This document shows, one piece after another, positions 1 to 14,241 of a stretch of 62,898 nt of DNA (its first letter is position 1; each line of letters begins with the position of its first letter). A model generated the notes under the pieces. That model was not told the origin of the DNA, searched no databases, and saw only the letters and a list, made by a program, of their open reading frames with translations. Origin of the DNA: CAJBLF01 sp964545415 (GTDB taxonomy: Bacteria > Patescibacteriota > Gracilibacteria > Absconditabacterales > Absconditicoccaceae); contig CAZJFP010000005.1 of assembly GCA_964545415.1 (NCBI GenBank), forward strand, positions 1 through 62,898, written 5' to 3'. The position numbers were made by a program, and so were the translations under genes.

Positions 1-467
1 ACCGAATAGAATCCAGTAACACTCCCCCAATGCCATGAAGTCATTTGATCTCCCAAACCATTAGATACGACTCGCATCGTATCATCACACATCCAGAGCG
101 TATCATTAGTCACGTTCGCACTTCCACCATTCAACACAACAAAAGAAGTATGTGCTGGCGGAGCGGAATAAATACTTAGCATAAACGGTACAACATTGCT
201 GTTCCATGTAGCACTAATAACATAATCCCCTGGAACCGATGGAGTAAAAATTATACTATCACCAGAGCCGATGAGAGTTCCACCTATATACCAGACAGTA
301 GAACCAAACCCTATTGGCTTATAAAACACAAAAGTATCATAAGCAAGGGGATTCTGACAAATTTGTGCATTACCAGGAACTTGATAAGGAATCGTATCTG
401 CCTTAACTGATTGAGTCCAGCTCAACAGAAAGCTGATAAGTACAACGAAAAGAAGTTTTGTTTTCAT
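1..467 (-). CDS. Secreted protein, N-terminal part (runs off the window)
   Basis: The first 155 residues are visible; the 3' end lies beyond base 1. The start ATG (465-467) is followed by a classic signal peptide (MKTKLLFVVLISFLLSW, then Ala-rich cleavage region near residue 23). The mature part is rich in beta-type residues, Trp, Gly, Ser and Thr, with a stretch resembling a PKD/Ig-like sandwich (PGDYVISATWNSNVVPF around residues 75-90). It is divergent from the giant surface-protein gene, with about 515 bp between the two starts, so both may belong to an exported surface system. The family is not recognised. Secretion is well supported; the function is unknown. Confidence 0.7.
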   Translation of the reverse strand, partial: MKTKLLFVVLISFLLSWTQSVKADTIPYQVPGNAQICQNPLAYDTFVFYKPIGFGSTVWYIGGTLIGSGDSIIFTPSVPGDYVISATWNSNVVPFMLSIYSAPPAHTSFVVLNGGSANVTNDTLWMCDDTMRVVSNGLGDQMTSWHWGSVTGFYS

Positions 468-983
468 AAAAATTATAGGTTTTTTTTGTTTTGTTAAACG
501 TGTTAATGATCACGATGCCATGGGGTCAACATAGCAATGGAAGTATACGGATATGCCGAAGATTTTCAATACAAAGATAAGTGTTTTTATAAAACAAAGA
601 GAGTAATTACCACCTATGATTCATCTATCAAAAAACATATTCAAAAAGATATTAATAATATTTGACAAAATAAGTCAATAAAAAATAGATATATTTATTT
701 TTTGTAAATCCGAAATTTTAAGAGAATTAGACAAAAAAAATGTCTACATCTAACCACAATAAAATACAAAAATAGCTAATGTAAGAGGACTTTTTTTGGC
801 GCTTTTTGTCTACAACGACAAATGTCCACAAAATATACACAATTTGTCTATATGTGATGTCGTTGAAAAACAGATACAAATACACATAAAAGCTCTTGTT
901 TTGAGACACTTTTTTTTAGTATTTCCCGACTCAAAACAACTAAAGCACGGCTTTATGCTTTGAGCTTTAGGCTTTAAGCTAAT
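468..983. other. Divergent intergenic region with GACAAA/TTTGTC repeats
   Basis: No gene is seen here. The region separates two divergent surface-protein genes. It holds several copies of GACAAA and its complement TTTGTC (around 729, 807, 818, 852) and an inverted repeat CAACGACA...TGTCGTTG (about 812-868). A TTGACA occurs at 662-667 with only a weak -10 after it. Just before the giant gene there is a short GCTTTA/GAGCTTTAGGCTTTAAGCT tandem-like stretch (951-980). The dyads could be operator sites or RNA structure; neither is shown. Confidence 0.45.
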
Positions 984-3900
984 ATGAAGTATATGCGTAG
1001 AATCATCGAAACAGCACATCATCACGGGAAAAGCATCGTACAACATGCACAGAAGCATCACAGGAAATATCTGCTCGGTGTCGCATGATTTTTTGGTATA
1101 TTCAAACTCTTCGCATTTCTGATAGCAAGTGTATCAGGGATAGTTACCTACGCTACCCTTGCATCCGATATTCCCTCCACGATATCGATAGCCATACCTG
1201 CAACTACGATAGATATCCAAGAAGGAGAAAACATTATACAATTTGATCTGAGCGAAGTGGATATAGGAAACATTACCGACATCCAGGATATTGATGTACG
1301 TATGGATATAGAAACTCAGAAGCATGTAATAGATATGGAGACATTACGAAGTAGTACTGCCACAAATATAGGACAGCAAGACAACATACTCTCTTTGCAG
1401 CTACGAGAAACCACTGACAACACACGAACAATAGACAAAGAACAACTACCACAAATACGCGAACAACTTGCTACAGGCAATACTATCATATATTTTCTCC
1501 CTCAAGAACACATCAACACGACAAGCGGGACTATCTTTATGGAGATAGAGACAACTAGAGCGCTATCAACATGAGTATCACAAAATGAAACAGGAGAGAT
1601 ACCACTAGAGAACTGAGCAATATTCATCGAAACATGAGAAGAACTAAGCGGAACCTGAAAAGAGCCAAGTGAAATCATACAAGAGAATATCAACACCAAA
1701 AAAGCAAAGAAACTTATCTCCAACGCCAAAACGCTAAAAGATATAACATTACATTCAGAAGACCAAAAGATACATATAAAGATTCCAAAAGAGACCAAGC
1801 TAAAAACAAAAAACGACAAGGATTTTGAAGGAACAATCAGTCAACCAAAAGAAGTACCTCTAGATACATTGATATTCAAGCCAGAGACCAAAGGAATCTA
1901 TGCTTTCGAGGTAGGAGATCCAGAACAATCCATCCTCTTCAAAAAAAACGACAATACACCGCAAAATATAGACATCACGATATATATAGATTCTTTGGAC
2001 GTTTTTTCAGGAGAACAGGTGGATATATACTATTCAGAAGATCAGAACACACGAAATGTTTTGGGGAATAGCATCGTCCAAAAAGACGAAGAAGGAAGAC
2101 TTTACATACATATTCTTGTCAATCACCTGACAACATTTTATATATGAAAAGAGAGTCCAGACACTAAATTCCATTTTTTTCTGAGCGATAGCAATTGCGA
2201 TGAAGATATGGATATCATCATACGAGATGGTAAAGAGACACGACCAGTATATGTATGCACCACAGGAGAGAATATAACCAATATCGTATCTATGAAAATC
2301 AGCAATATCAGTGCAGAAGATGTAAATAAGAAAAAACGATATACCTTTTCTACCCCATTCAATGATTTTACAAAAACATTTGATATTGATGTATCAAAAG
2401 GCTGGGGACCAATAACAATGTATGCCCAATACCAAGACAAAAACACAAACATAGGAACGGTACAAGATCAAATCATCGTAACCAGAGAGGATGATATTAG
2501 TTTCTTCTTTGCTGAAGATGATTGATGTCAGAATCCAATAACCGCTGCTACAGATCAATCAACAGTATACCTCTGCACACAATGAACAGATCAAAAATCG
2601 GCGAGAGATATGAGAATAAGTTCAACCAGTCAAAAAAATCTCATAACACAGAGTTGGCTAGGAAATTACAATGCTATATATGAATACACCCTTTCCGGAG
2701 AATGAACCACAACCATATATACGGAATACATCTACGGAAAAGATCAAGAGTATCGAAGCGAAATAATAACAAACACTATAGTGATAGCCAAAACAGATAC
2801 ACAAAGCACCGTGCTGAGCTGAACAGTAGTAAGCTGATGAACCTTGGATGTCACCAACAAATACCGTATCATCACGTCTACTGACGGAATTTCCAAACTC
2901 ACGCTAAACACCACTGACATAGCAAGCACGATCACGGTTTCACAATCATCGCGAGATGGAATATTATCAGCGCCATCACTCATCACTGCAGGAACAAAAC
3001 AAGCTAATATATGAGAAGCATGACTTGCTACAAATTTCATACCGTCAAGAACCTATGAAGTAGGAGATGATGTAGCAGGATTATCAATAAGCGATACAGA
3101 ATTCGCAGTATCATTATCAGTAACAGAAGTAGCAGGAACAGTATTGACGATATATTCTTCACAAGATGGAACGACCTGGACCGACGAAAACAAGACCTGT
3201 ACGGTGACAGCAAACAACACCTGTGACTTCACGACAAACCATCTGACACTCTTCACGATAGGGACTACGGCAGGAGGCTGTATTCCTATGACATGGAACA
3301 ACAATCAATTTGTCAATCAAGATTTTCGAGATGCGTGTCCCACTTCAAGTGAAATAATCCAAGCATTCTTTGGAAGCGGAAACGACAGAAGTGCATATAC
3401 TCTACATCGATGAAGATCATATCTTCCGTCTGTAGGATACGTACCGTGTACACCCACGACCGTAACTTATCTGAATCCAGGGACAAGATCGGCATTTACC
3501 GTTCCAACCAACACCATCTACATCCTCAACAGTGGAACGTATCTCCAAAATGGAAAGATTACCTTATCCAAGTGTAGCGCGCTTATAGGAAAAGGAACAG
3601 TCACTATAAAAGAGAACACAGCGGGAATAACGGTCATCACTTCGAGTACAGGAGACCGGATTGTCGACAACGTACAAGTGGATGGATTAGGATATAATGG
3701 ATATCTTTCATATAACAATACGAGCAATAATTTTACTTTCAATGATATCCAACGATACAATTGCAGCAACTCAAGCTACTGCGTATTATTTTCTTCTTCC
3801 AAAAACGGATTTATAAACAATTCCCAATTTTACAACAACGCAGGACGTGTAGACATCAGAAATGCGGGAGCAGAATACAACGTTATCAACAACAGCCAAT

Positions 3901-6900
3901 TCTTCAACAATTCTCACACACAAGGTAGCGTCCTCTTACTCAACAACACCAATAGTTCTATAAATAACTCACAATCATACAACAATGCTAATGATGGGTT
4001 CCGGATATACAACAGTACGGGAACCATCCTCAACAACATCCAAGCTAACAATAATGGACGCTATGGCGTATATCTCCAAAATTCGGTACAAACTAAAATG
4101 AACAACATCAAACTATTCAACAATAGTAACGTAGTAGTAGCTATATACTGACCAATTCCAACTACAGTAACTATGCGATGAAGGAACATTATTGATGGAT
4201 CTTGGGTTATTGAATCATTATCAACTGGATTACCAAATAGTTCACTCTGACGATCAGTAGGATCAATAGTAGAACCTACCATACCACAATCATGATGCAA
4301 CTACATAACCAATCCATACAACGGCTACGGAACAGGATTGTTTGATTTAGGCTACTATTGTGATTATGGCATTTCTTTTGACACAGGAAGAATAGCGACG
4401 TGGACATCGCAACCGATAGTGAAGTATCTCTATGCAAACAATATGACCTGAACACTATACAACTTCACTCCTAGGCAGCTCTCCCCAGTAGTTCGACAAA
4501 AAACAGCAACATCAGCATATGTGACTGCATCAGGATGCTATCATGGACACAGATTTATCGGAGAGTATTATGATCCCAGCGGAAGAGACCTCAACCCTCC
4601 CGTAGCATTTTTTACCGGAGAGACGCCACCGGATGGAACCAACGTCATGACAGGGACATATTCAGGACATTTCACCGTCAGATCATACATCTACGAGCCG
4701 AACCTCTCCAATCTACAGCGATACACGACTACGCCTACAGGGTCCTCCGTCACGTATTCTATCTACGACAGCGGACTCATATTCATGGCCAATTTTGACC
4801 AAGTAGAAGAAATAGGAGAAAGTAGCACAGTAATCAAAGACTTATCTCCGTATAAGAATTTTTGAGCACCGACAACAAATGTACTACGAACAGGATATGG
4901 ACAACGAAACGGAGCATATAAGTTCCCAACAACACCAACGAAATGACGAATATTGTTTAGCGTACCATCAACAACTAGCGCACTCAATCCTGATTATATA
5001 AGCATTTTTGCATGGGTAAAACCCGGATCATCTTCTGTAAACAAAAATATCGTATCAAGGATGAACGCTATCTATAGAGTCAGATTAAATAGCTCGTCCA
5101 ACTATATGGAACGGGCATATCTCAAGAGTTCATGAGCAAGTTCCTATTGTACAAAAATAGAAACCACATTGCCTGTACCGGCAAATAAACGATCTTTTGT
5201 AGGATGGTCATATAATGGAACCACCTACAGCTTCTATTTGAACACATGATATGGCTTGGTTACAAAAACATATGGAGGCACCATTAACTGTTCATGAGTA
5301 TTGGCAAAAACAACCGAACCTCTCTATATAGGTGCGGCATGGAGTACATCGGAAGCTTCCGCAGATATGGTTATGGATGAAATCCGCATATACAATCGTG
5401 AATTAACAAACGGAGAGATAGAAAATCTTTACAACAGTAATCTTTCATCCAAATCCGACCATCGAGAATATGTAGTCAATTATACGGGAGTGCAATCTCG
5501 ACAAGCGCAAACAAAATATATCTATGGATTCAACACAACAAGCCCGATTACCGATAATGATGGCAACACCTTGACAGCAACAGGAAGTGTTGTGAAATTT
5601 TGATGTGATCGAGCAGCCAACCCTCCACGACGAAACAACAACAATTACCTCACCAGTACATTTTGGACACACTCCCCTGCACCGACTGGCTGTGACATCA
5701 TAGCTGCGCTCTATGGTACAGGGACCAACGGCAGCGATCTGACTGCATACACAAACAGTTGGAATAGTTGGACCAACCAATGTAGCCACCAAAATATGTC
5801 AGTGATGTATGTGAATCCAGGTACAGATCAGATACCTGCCATATTGGATCCAAACACTATCTACGTCTTAGCTTCTTGAAACTATTTGCAAACCAATGGA
5901 ATCACCATAAGCGATTGCAATAGTATTATAGCAACAACAGGCACAGCTCGTATATACAAAAACATAGGAGGAAATATAATCTATGGAGGATCAAAGCGTT
6001 TCTTTATCCTAGATAATATTGAAATAGATGGGACAAATACAGCATCCAATGGTATATTTATGAGATCATGCAAATCAAGCAGTTTCAATAACTGTCATAT
6101 ATATGCTAACGAAAGCAATGGAATATCTTTAAACGCATCACCATACATAAAAATAAGTAATAGTATAGTAAGCGACAATTCCAGCAACGGAATATATGAT
6201 TTTCGATATACGCACTATGTTATTATACAAAATTCCACAATAAAAAATAATCTAGCTGATGGTATCTTCCAACAAGCATCAGATAATTTTGTTTTTTCTT
6301 GATTGACAATCAGCGATAATTGAAACGATGGTATCTATATAGCTGATACGCACACCGGAGAAATAACAAACAACGACATACATGACAATGTGGGATATGG
6401 GATTAACAATAGTGCAGGTGCAAATGTAACCATGAAAAATAGCTATATCTACAACAATGTAAATGGAATATATATAGGATCATATACTAACAATATGCTT
6501 TCATGATTGCAGATCTACAGCAATACCAAAAACGGTGTAGTCTTTGAAGGAGCATCAAACAATACTATACAAGACACTCAGATATATTCCAACGCAAGTA
6601 ATGCATGAATATATTTTGATATGACCAACGATCATATCACCCTCAACAACATCCAAGTATTTGGAAACAAACAAGGAATAGGAAGCAATAGTGATACCTA
6701 CAATTATAGAGACTATATTTCTATCAACAACAGTCAGATATACAACAACAATGGAGATGGAATAACAATGTACAATTCACGTTATTTTACCGTAAACAAT
6801 TCCCACATCTACAACAATAATGGAAATGGAATCTACTTTGCAGGAAGTAATAATAATAGTGGTATATTGAATAATGTATTTAGTTACAATAATGGACAGT

Positions 6901-9900
6901 ACTGAATTCTATCATACAGTGGAAGCCATACAAGATATGGAAAAACAGTTATTTTTGATAATACAATATGATGAATTGTTAGTACATTTTGATCCATTAC
7001 TGCATGAAACAGTTCTACATACGCTTACCTGTGACGAACAGGATGAACTACAGATACGACACCATGTATGAACTGTAGCCGAGTAACAAACCCTAAAACT
7101 AGCACGTATGTGGATTTCATCGATACTACCACCTATCCAAAATGTGATTTGAGATGATATGACTACACTTGGACCGCTACAGGAAATCTAAATTATACCT
7201 ACGGTATCAGTCTTACCGGACAGAAACAACCAGTCTATCGGAATAGTACGACATTATCGCTAAGCGCTCTCGGATATAGTTGATCGAAATATGTAGCAGA
7301 GATAAACAAGATAGGAACCTACACCAATACAAGTTGTATAGCCTGTACCTTATGATGGGACAATGAGAGTTTCATCGATGCAAACTTTTGGGGATTGAGT
7401 CCTAGTTCCGACGATATCGTCTGTGCGTTGTACGGTAGCGGAAACGGAGATACGACCGCCTATACAAAATTACGATCCGGATGGAATATCTCACAATGCA
7501 ACAATCTAGATATCGATGTCATATATACGGGAAAACTATCATCCAGTACATTAGCAACAAACACAATCTATGTCATGACCGGCGTCTATTCTACAGGAAG
7601 CAGCAATTTTTCTCTATCCAATTGTAGCGCCGTCATAAGTAATCAAACGACAGGAACGACATTCTATAGCACAACACAACTAAGTAATATGTTCTATCTA
7701 AATAATGTAGGATACACGATACTCGACAATATCAATATCAATGGAACATGAGGATGAATAGTTCCAGTTCATGCAGCAAATAGTTATGGAGTACATTTGA
7801 ATAGTAGCGATACCAACAATACAATAAACAACATGAATATATACAATCATAGTATAGGAATAAATTTAAATCAAACAGCGAAATACACCACGATCAACAA
7901 TATCAGAACGTATAACAACAGCAACTACGGTATAAGCATATTTTTTTCAGGAACAAATAATTACCTAAACAATATACAAGCATACAACAGTTATTATGGT
8001 ATATATCTCTCTGAAAACATCACAAACACCACTATAAACAACACTCAAGCATACAATAATTTTGCAGGTATTTTACTATGAAATACGACATCAAACAACA
8101 CGGTAAACAACTGTCAGATATTCAACAATACAAATATAGGTCTTTGGTTTGTTTCAACAACAACCAACAATGCTATAAACAATACACTGATCACCAACAA
8201 CGGACGATTGAATAATGGATATGGAATTCATCTCAACGCAGCAGCGACAAACAATAAATATTATGGAACGAATACTATATTTGCCAACAAAACAAATATA
8301 TGATGAACACCAGGAAATTTGACGGCAGGATCAAGTAGCGACTATCCTAACATATTTTCAGCAGGGACACTCAGTACAGCAGGAACATGATCACGAGATT
8401 TCTTGACGAACCCGATAAATACAAATGGCAGTTACCTTGCATTACGGTCTGGCGTAATGACAGGATCTAGCGTTGTAGGGCAACAGACAGCATACAACAA
8501 TACCGTCACCGACAAATACTCCTACGGTAGCGGAATCCTCACTCAGACCCAACCCGTCTACTATTCATGAACGACACTCAAGACAGGAGGGACATTTAAC
8601 TCATCGACATATATCTGATCAAACATACCAAAAGATGTATGAGATCTTTTTGGTATCAATACACGATCAAGCGGAACAACATTGACCGTAACAGGAACAT
8701 CTACTAACATGTGGAACAACAAATATTCCATATTCGGAGATATTACGACATTAAGAATAGGAGTAAATAAGAATACCAGTACAGGAATCACACTAACCGC
8801 AGGAGATGGAGTCAAACGTATCATCACTCAATTACGATCATCATTACCATGATTTTTCGCTACCCACTTTGAAGAAAATACCACACGTGATCAGACAGCG
8901 CCGACATTTACATTCAACAATAATTCTACAACAGAAGCGAGTGCCTTGAGCATGAATATAACTTCAGCTACTGACGCAGGAGTATGATTACATACTTCAC
9001 CATATAATTTTAGTTTGAACGGATGAAGCTCACGGAGCTGACGGCAAGCGAGCGCAAGTTTTTCATTAGGAACACAAAACGAACCAATAGAAATACCGGT
9101 GCGAGCAAAAGTAAGAGATGCATTAGGTAATGAGGCCACGATGAAAATAGCGACAGGTACATGGAACAATGTAGTGCCTACTGATAGTGCGGTAAGCAAT
9201 TCAGCTAACGAATGATCTACGATATTACTCACGTCCAATCCTAGCGATCCTGGATGAACAACTTTCACGTATCAATGGTATTCTAATTCTACATGTACTA
9301 CTCCGATATGAGGACAGGTAAATAGCACGTATACTGCTCCGGCACAATCAGAACCGACAACAATAGTATATTCGTATGTCGCTATCGATGCACAATGACT
9401 TACCGGTAACTGTGCTACCGCTACCGCTACATGGAATAATGTAGCTCCGACTATGACCTCAAATAACAACAACGGTCCGGTCAATGAAAACAGTGCGATA
9501 ACACGGACTGCGCTTGGTAGTGATCCGGGAGGTTGAACAGTACAATATGAATTCTATACATGATCTTGTGGTGGAACTATCGTTCAAGCGTACTCTACAG
9601 ACACGACGCGGAATTATACGATGACAGAACCATGAACGTTGACCGTGTATGCAAGAGTTAAGGATGCGAACGGATCTGTGAGCTCATGTATTAGTACTCT
9701 AGGTACATGGAACAATGTTGCACCTACCGCCAACAATCTCAACTATTCTGTTTCAGAAGCCAACAATATCACCTTCACTGCCAACGCTTCGGATCCTGGT
9801 GGTACGACAAGTACAGGTTATGCATGGTATCTCGGAAACAGTTGTGCCGGTTCGCCTATCTGATCAGCGTCAACGTTCGTGACAGGATACAATGAACCAT

Positions 9901-12900
9901 ATGTATTGACCTTATCATACAAAGTCAGTGACGCACAATGACTTACCGGCAACTGTGCTATTGCTACAGGTACACGGACAAATACAGCTCCTACCGCATC
10001 CGCAGTAAGTGCAAGCGGCAACGAATGATCATCAATCAATATCACCGGTTCTGCTAGCGATCCAGGAAATACAACGTTCACCTATGTACGGTATAGTAAC
10101 AACACCTGTTCATCATTCTTATATACCGGTCAAGTTTACTCTGCTCCAGCTCAATCTCAGCCTACGACAATCAATTACTACTACATAGCATATGATGCGC
10201 AATGATTAGGTTCTAGCTGTGCCACAGGTACCGTTACACGGAACAATGTAGCTCCTACAGTAACAATAAGCAACAATGGACCAGTCAATGAAAATACTCC
10301 AATAACACGAACTGCAACAGGTATAGATACATGAGCTACAATCACCTATCGACGATATAGCGATTATGCATGTACGACATTTCTCTCAAGTGGGGCAGCA
10401 AATACTGTTCAAACTACCTTGACAGAACCAGGAACGTTGCCAAGAAGCGTAAAAGTATACGATGGAACAGCATTCTCCAGTTGTACAGGATCTACAGGAA
10501 CACGAAATAATATTGCACCTACTGCCAACAATCTCAACTATTCTGTTTCAGAAGCCAACAATATTACTTTCACTGCAAACGCTTCGGATCCTGGTGGTAC
10601 GACAAGTACAGGGTATGCATGGTATCTTGGAAACAGTTGTTCCGGTTCACCTCTCTGATCAGCATCAACGTTCGTGACAGGATACAATGAACCATATGTA
10701 TTGACCTTATCATACAAAGTCAGTGACGCACAATGACTTACCGGTAACTGTGCTATCGCTACAGGTACACGGACAAATACAGCTCCTACCGCATCTGCAA
10801 TAAGCGCAACAGGACTAGAATCTACAAACGTTACAATCACCGGTTCCGCTACCGATCCAGGAAATACGACATTTACCTATGTATGGTATAGCAACGCTAC
10901 CTGTACCTCATTCTTGTATACAGGGCAAGGATATACAACTATCCAAAACGAGCCTACTACGGCAAACTACTATTATGTAGCATATGATGCGCAATGATTA
11001 GGTTCTGCATGTACTACCGGCACAATTACATGGACCAATACCGGACCAGTGAATACCCAATTGACCAACAATGGTCCTATAGGAGAAAATAATACTATCA
11101 CTCGGACAGCTTCTGCTACAGACACAGGTAACGCTATGATCTACGTACGATATAGCGGATATTCATGTACCACACTCCTCTGAACAGGTACATCGACAAC
11201 AGGATATACGATGTATGATCCAGGCTCATTAGCAAGGAGCGTCAAAATATACGATACGCAAGGCAGCGGTGGTGTGTGTATCGGAAGCACAGGAACCTGG
11301 CTGAACACAATCTTGGATTGTAACTGAACACGGAACAATGACAATTTCATCAGTTGAGCGTTCCGAGATTTGAATCCTACCGATGATAACGTCATCTGTG
11401 CGTTATATGGTTCAGGACAAGGAGACACGACCGCATATACACAATTCCGAAGCGGATGGAATACGACGCAATGTAGCGGAGTACAGATGAATGTCGTTTA
11501 TACAGGCAAAATAATGTTAACTACGTTAGCTTCCAACACTATCTACGTAACGACTTGAACAATAAGCACAGGAAGCGCAACAATAAATATGGAAGATTGT
11601 AGTGCAATAATAAGCGACAAATCTACAGGAACACTTTTCCAAAGTACAATCCAATTAAGCAACATGTTGTATGTAAACGAAAAAAAATATGTAATTTTTG
11701 ATAATCTATCAATCAATGGAACATGAGGACTTCAAGTTCCAAATCACACAGCAAACAACAATGGAATAAATATCTTATGATGAAGAAATGTCACTGTAAA
11801 CAACATTCAAAGCTACAACCATCTACAAGATGGAATTCAAATAATGAATGGTATATACAACAGCATCAACAATAGTAAATTTTACAACAATCTACGAGAT
11901 GGAATTTTGCTTCAAGGTGCAAAAAACAACATGATACAAAATATACAAGCATATATCAATAATAATGGAATTGTATTCAACAACACAAGCAACAACAATA
12001 CAATAAACAATAGTCAAATATACAACAATATTGGGAATGGAATGAATATTCAAATTAATTCGATCAACAACACAATAAACAATTCACAGATATACAACAA
12101 CAATTATCATGGTCTATACTTTACCATCAGTTCTTCAGGAAACAACATCAACAACAGTAAAATATACAACAATAATGAATATGGAATCCGATTGGATTCA
12201 ACATCACTTGCAAATAAATATTATAGTACAAACAATGTTTTTGCAAATAACAACGGAAATATTGGAGGAATATCATCAAGCTTGATCACAGGATATGCAA
12301 CAGATTATCCTGGATTCGGATGGACAAACGGTTCGCTCATCACGACAGACACTATGTCACGAGATTATATCACCAATCCATTGAATACAGACGGAAATTA
12401 TCTACTTCTTTGGACAGGTACTTGGGCATGAATCAGAGGACAACAAGCATCCTATCTCAACACGACTACAAACAAATATTCCTACGGTAGCGGTATCCTC
12501 ACCCAGATCCAACCGGTCTATTATTCTTGAACAACACTCAAGACGTGATGAATCTTTGATGCAACGAAATACATCTGATCAGAGACGACGAAAGTGACAT
12601 GAGAGCTGATAGGATTAGATACCATCAACAATATGACTGTAACAGTCACTGGTACATCTCCAAGTACATCGATACAGACATATTCAATATTTTGAGATAT
12701 TGACTCCTACATAGTAGGGACACCAAAAAACACAAGTACAAACATAACATTTACTCAATCAATAGGTATCAAGCGTATCATTACACAGCTATCAGGAAAT
12801 AATTATTTTGCCACACACTTTGAAAACGACATCGAAGTATTCGCTCCTATCATCTACTTCACCTGATCTACACCAGCCAATGGATCAACAGGATATTTCA

Positions 12901-14219
12901 ACAATTTCAAACCACAGATAGAGATGATCACGACTGGTGGTATGCATAGCTTCATCTACACCTTCAACGGTATTGATTATTCCTATTACGATAGCGGATT
13001 GGTACTGATGATGAATTTTGACAAACGTTCATCACTCAACGAAACCGATGGTATGATGAAAGATTTCTCACGGTATGAAAACAATGGTAGTGGATATTAT
13101 GGAGTAAGTCGAACAGGTAATGGTCGACGATGATGAGCATACAAATTTGATGGATTAACCGGCAGGATCATCACCTCGCCAGCAAGATCAGGAACCAATA
13201 TGACGGTCTCATTATGGATAAACAAATTAGGTACCGTCAATACTTTTGCTCCTTTGGTTGAACAAGGATGATCAAACTATCCATTCAGATTTATTCTTTA
13301 CAGTAATAGATTGTGTCTTTGATATGACACAGTAACCAATAATTTTTACTGTACTACAATACAAACCTTTTCGTTGAATACACGGTATTTTATTACTGCG
13401 ACATTTGATGGAACCAACGTAACTATATATAGAGACAGTATACCACTATCTGTTACACAAATAGTAGGTGCATATTGATATACATCAAGCAATTATCTTT
13501 ATATAGGAGATAGAGATTACACAACGGCTGTTGATGCCTTCAATGGTTTAATTGATGAAGTTCGTATCCGGAATCGTGCGCTCACTTCAGGAGAAATCTA
13601 CCAGATGCGGAGATCCAATCTCACAAAAATCGAGGAAAACAAATGGCTCTTCACTGATGACAGACAATGTGTCGTTAACAATACCTATACATACACCGGC
13701 TACGTCAGCAATATGATGAGTCTCAACGCATCTACAGGAAGAACTACTCCTATAAATATCACAGGATATACACCATATGCCCCTGAAGGATATCTCATCG
13801 GAACTACGTGAGTCTCAAGTACAGAAGTTACCTTATCATGACAGTTCACAGGACATTTCCAACTCGAAGATCGGTTAGGAACAACATGATGGGATACTAC
13901 CATCCAGCTTCCATTGATAATGACGGGAGTCAACTATGCGACAAACAAAATAATCAACAATGGAGAAAATATCAAGTTTATGGCAACAGGCCTTGACTAT
14001 TCAGGAAGCAACACCGGTGATCTCGTCTATATGAATCCAGATTTGGGATCATATACATGATTTATTCAAGCACAAGACTATATCAAAAGGACATATTCCG
14101 CATGATATTATTGCCCTGCTGGAGTATACAAAAACAAGCCATACATCAGCGTAGATGTTCCAGCATATCAAAATCCAGACACCTATAGCGGTATCATAAC
14201 CATTTATTTGGTTCCATAG
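984..14219 (+). CDS. Giant surface protein, 4,411 aa: beta-helix, LamG-like and Ig/PKD-like repeats
   Basis: This is one frame from ATG 984 to TAG 14217, open only if UGA is Gly. Residues 33-60 form one hydrophobic segment (signal or anchor). Residues ~60-770 are beta-rich and acidic. Four right-handed parallel beta-helix segments (Asn-rich NNSQIYNNNGxGI-type rungs, as in NosD/pectate-lyase-like folds) lie at roughly residues 771-1056, 1541-2007, 2124-2433 and 3453-3760. LamG/concanavalin-like domains lie at ~1259-1493 and ~3997-4206 (both start YDSGLxxMxNFD and contain DEIRIYNREL or DEVRIRNRAL). Residues ~2638-3440 are tandem Ig/PKD-like repeats (TWNNVAPT, SDPGGTT, SYKVSDAQGL). No LPXTG motif or C-terminal membrane anchor was seen; the protein ends ITIYLVP. 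The next gene starts 22 bp downstream. It is probably a host-contact or adhesion protein, possibly carbohydrate-binding. Architecture is well supported; function is inferred. Confidence 0.88.
9713..10012 (+). repeat. Ig-like module, copy 1 of a 795-bp-spaced direct repeat
   Basis: This stretch is nearly identical to 10508-10807, offset by exactly 795 bp (265 codons). Both encode APTANNLNYSVSEANN, then ASDPGGTTSTGYAWYLGNSC, then SYKVSDAQGLTGNCAIATG. It points to recent intragenic duplication of a multi-domain unit in the giant surface protein. Confidence 0.9.
10508..10807 (+). repeat. Ig-like module, copy 2 of the 795-bp-spaced repeat
   Basis: This is the second near-identical copy of 9713-10012, in the same frame. 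The DNA between the copies encodes related but diverged Ig/PKD-like domains, so the duplicated unit is larger than one domain or has been partly homogenised. Confidence 0.9.
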
Positions 14220-14241
14220 TTTATCATATTAACAAAAACAT

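Noticed and set aside
6874..7071. 65-aa ORF in another frame of the giant gene
   Set aside because: It overlaps the beta-helix frame, has no UGA pattern or motif, and is explained by chance.
14000..14219. Sortase sorting signal at the end of the giant protein
   Set aside because: No LPXTG-like motif, hydrophobic helix or basic tail is present; the protein ends in a beta strand.
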